This document shows, in pieces, positions 51,923 through 51,993 of a DNA stretch of 51,993 bases. The notes under the pieces were generated by a model. It made no database searches. It saw only the letters and a list, made by a program, of their open reading frames with translations, and was not told the DNA's origin. Source of the DNA: Cellvibrionales bacterium UBA1854 (lineage in GTDB: Bacteria; Pseudomonadota; Gammaproteobacteria; Pseudomonadales; Porticoccaceae); contig DDII01000062.1 of NCBI GenBank assembly GCA_002338445.1, positions 893 through 52,885 on the forward strand, in the 5' to 3' direction. A program made the position numbers and the translations under genes. Positions within the stretch are counted from its first letter, which is position 1. Each line of letters starts with the position of its first letter.

Positions 51923-51993
51923 GTGGTTCTGCGTTTTATCGAGTCATCTAAATTGCCAACTCGGTGGGGCGATTTCGATATTCATGGGTTTGA
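51923..51993 (+). CDS. ribA: GTP cyclohydrolase II, 5' fragment cut by the right edge
   Basis: A GTG at 51923, with AGGAG seven bases upstream, opens a frame VLRFIESSKLPTRWGDFDIH then GF, which runs off the window. This matches the start of gammaproteobacterial RibA (xLxxxAxxKLPTPWGxFxxxGF). It is the active GTP cyclohydrolase II that the degenerate domain in ribBA cannot supply. Only about 23 residues are available. Confidence 0.75.
   Translation, partial: MVLRFIESSKLPTRWGDFDIHGF

Noticed and set aside
1..51993. tRNA, rRNA, CRISPR array, insertion sequence or prophage genes
   Set aside because: No cloverleaf, repeat-spacer pattern, transposase, integrase or phage structural gene was recognised in any region.

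Overview
This window looks like a chromosomal segment of a marine, proteorhodopsin-bearing gammaproteobacterium (SAR92/OM60-like in flavour; this is inferred from gene content and order, not from a marker gene). The evidence is a blue-tuned proteorhodopsin with a retinal operon, two photolyase/cryptochrome-family genes, a nickel superoxide dismutase, and the gammaproteobacterial block glyA-nrdR-ribD-ribE-ribBA-ribH-nusB-thiL-pgpA-ribA at the right edge. Base composition is moderately AT-rich. Several intergenic stretches are unusually long and hold recognisable decayed genes.

Layout. 1-2.6 kb: a hotdog/MaoC-like protein cut by the left edge, a DUF2390 protein and a family 1 glycosidase, all on the minus strand. 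2.6-5.0 kb: gene graveyard with an alpha/beta-hydrolase remnant and a weaker M16-peptidase-like remnant. 5.0-15.7 kb: an SLC13-type and an SLC1-type carboxylate/amino-acid transporter, a lipoate-ligase-like enzyme and a gamma-glutamylcyclotransferase-like protein, interspersed with orphan genes. The notable orphans are an Asn-heptad coiled-coil protein and a protein with three excisionase-like repeats plus a YbjQ domain. A decayed SMR drug-efflux gene lies at 8.3-8.7 kb. 15.7-16.8 kb: Ni-superoxide dismutase (sodN), its maturation protease (sodX) and a small His-rich membrane protein. 17.2-24.4 kb: a tightly coupled peptide ABC transporter operon (binding protein, two permeases, double ATPase) ending in a formylglycine-generating-enzyme lipoprotein. 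24.4-25.5 kb: gene-poor. 25.5-30.4 kb: a DnaQ/GIY-YIG nuclease fusion, a PKD-type lipoprotein metalloprotease and its small exported neighbour.

30.6-39.4 kb: a long minus-strand train. In transcription order it reads proteorhodopsin, a strong hairpin, crtE, crtB, crtY, blh, idi2, a HIBYL-CoA hydrolase-like enzyme, a CPXCG zinc-ribbon-like protein and a photolyase-like flavoprotein. It makes retinal for the light-driven proton pump, but the phytoene desaturase gene crtI is absent from the operon. 40.0-44.3 kb: a serine beta-lactamase-family enzyme, a DASH cryptochrome, and divergent from it a DUF3429-DUF393-SDR operon. 44.5 kb to the end: one-carbon, nucleotide-regulation and riboflavin/thiamine/phospholipid housekeeping genes in a compact operon, with standalone ribA cut by the right edge.

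The strongest candidates for undescribed biology are the repeat-YbjQ protein, the Asn-heptad protein, the His-rich companion of Ni-SOD, the transporter-coupled lipoprotein FGE, and the crtI-less, palindrome-preceded proteorhodopsin locus.
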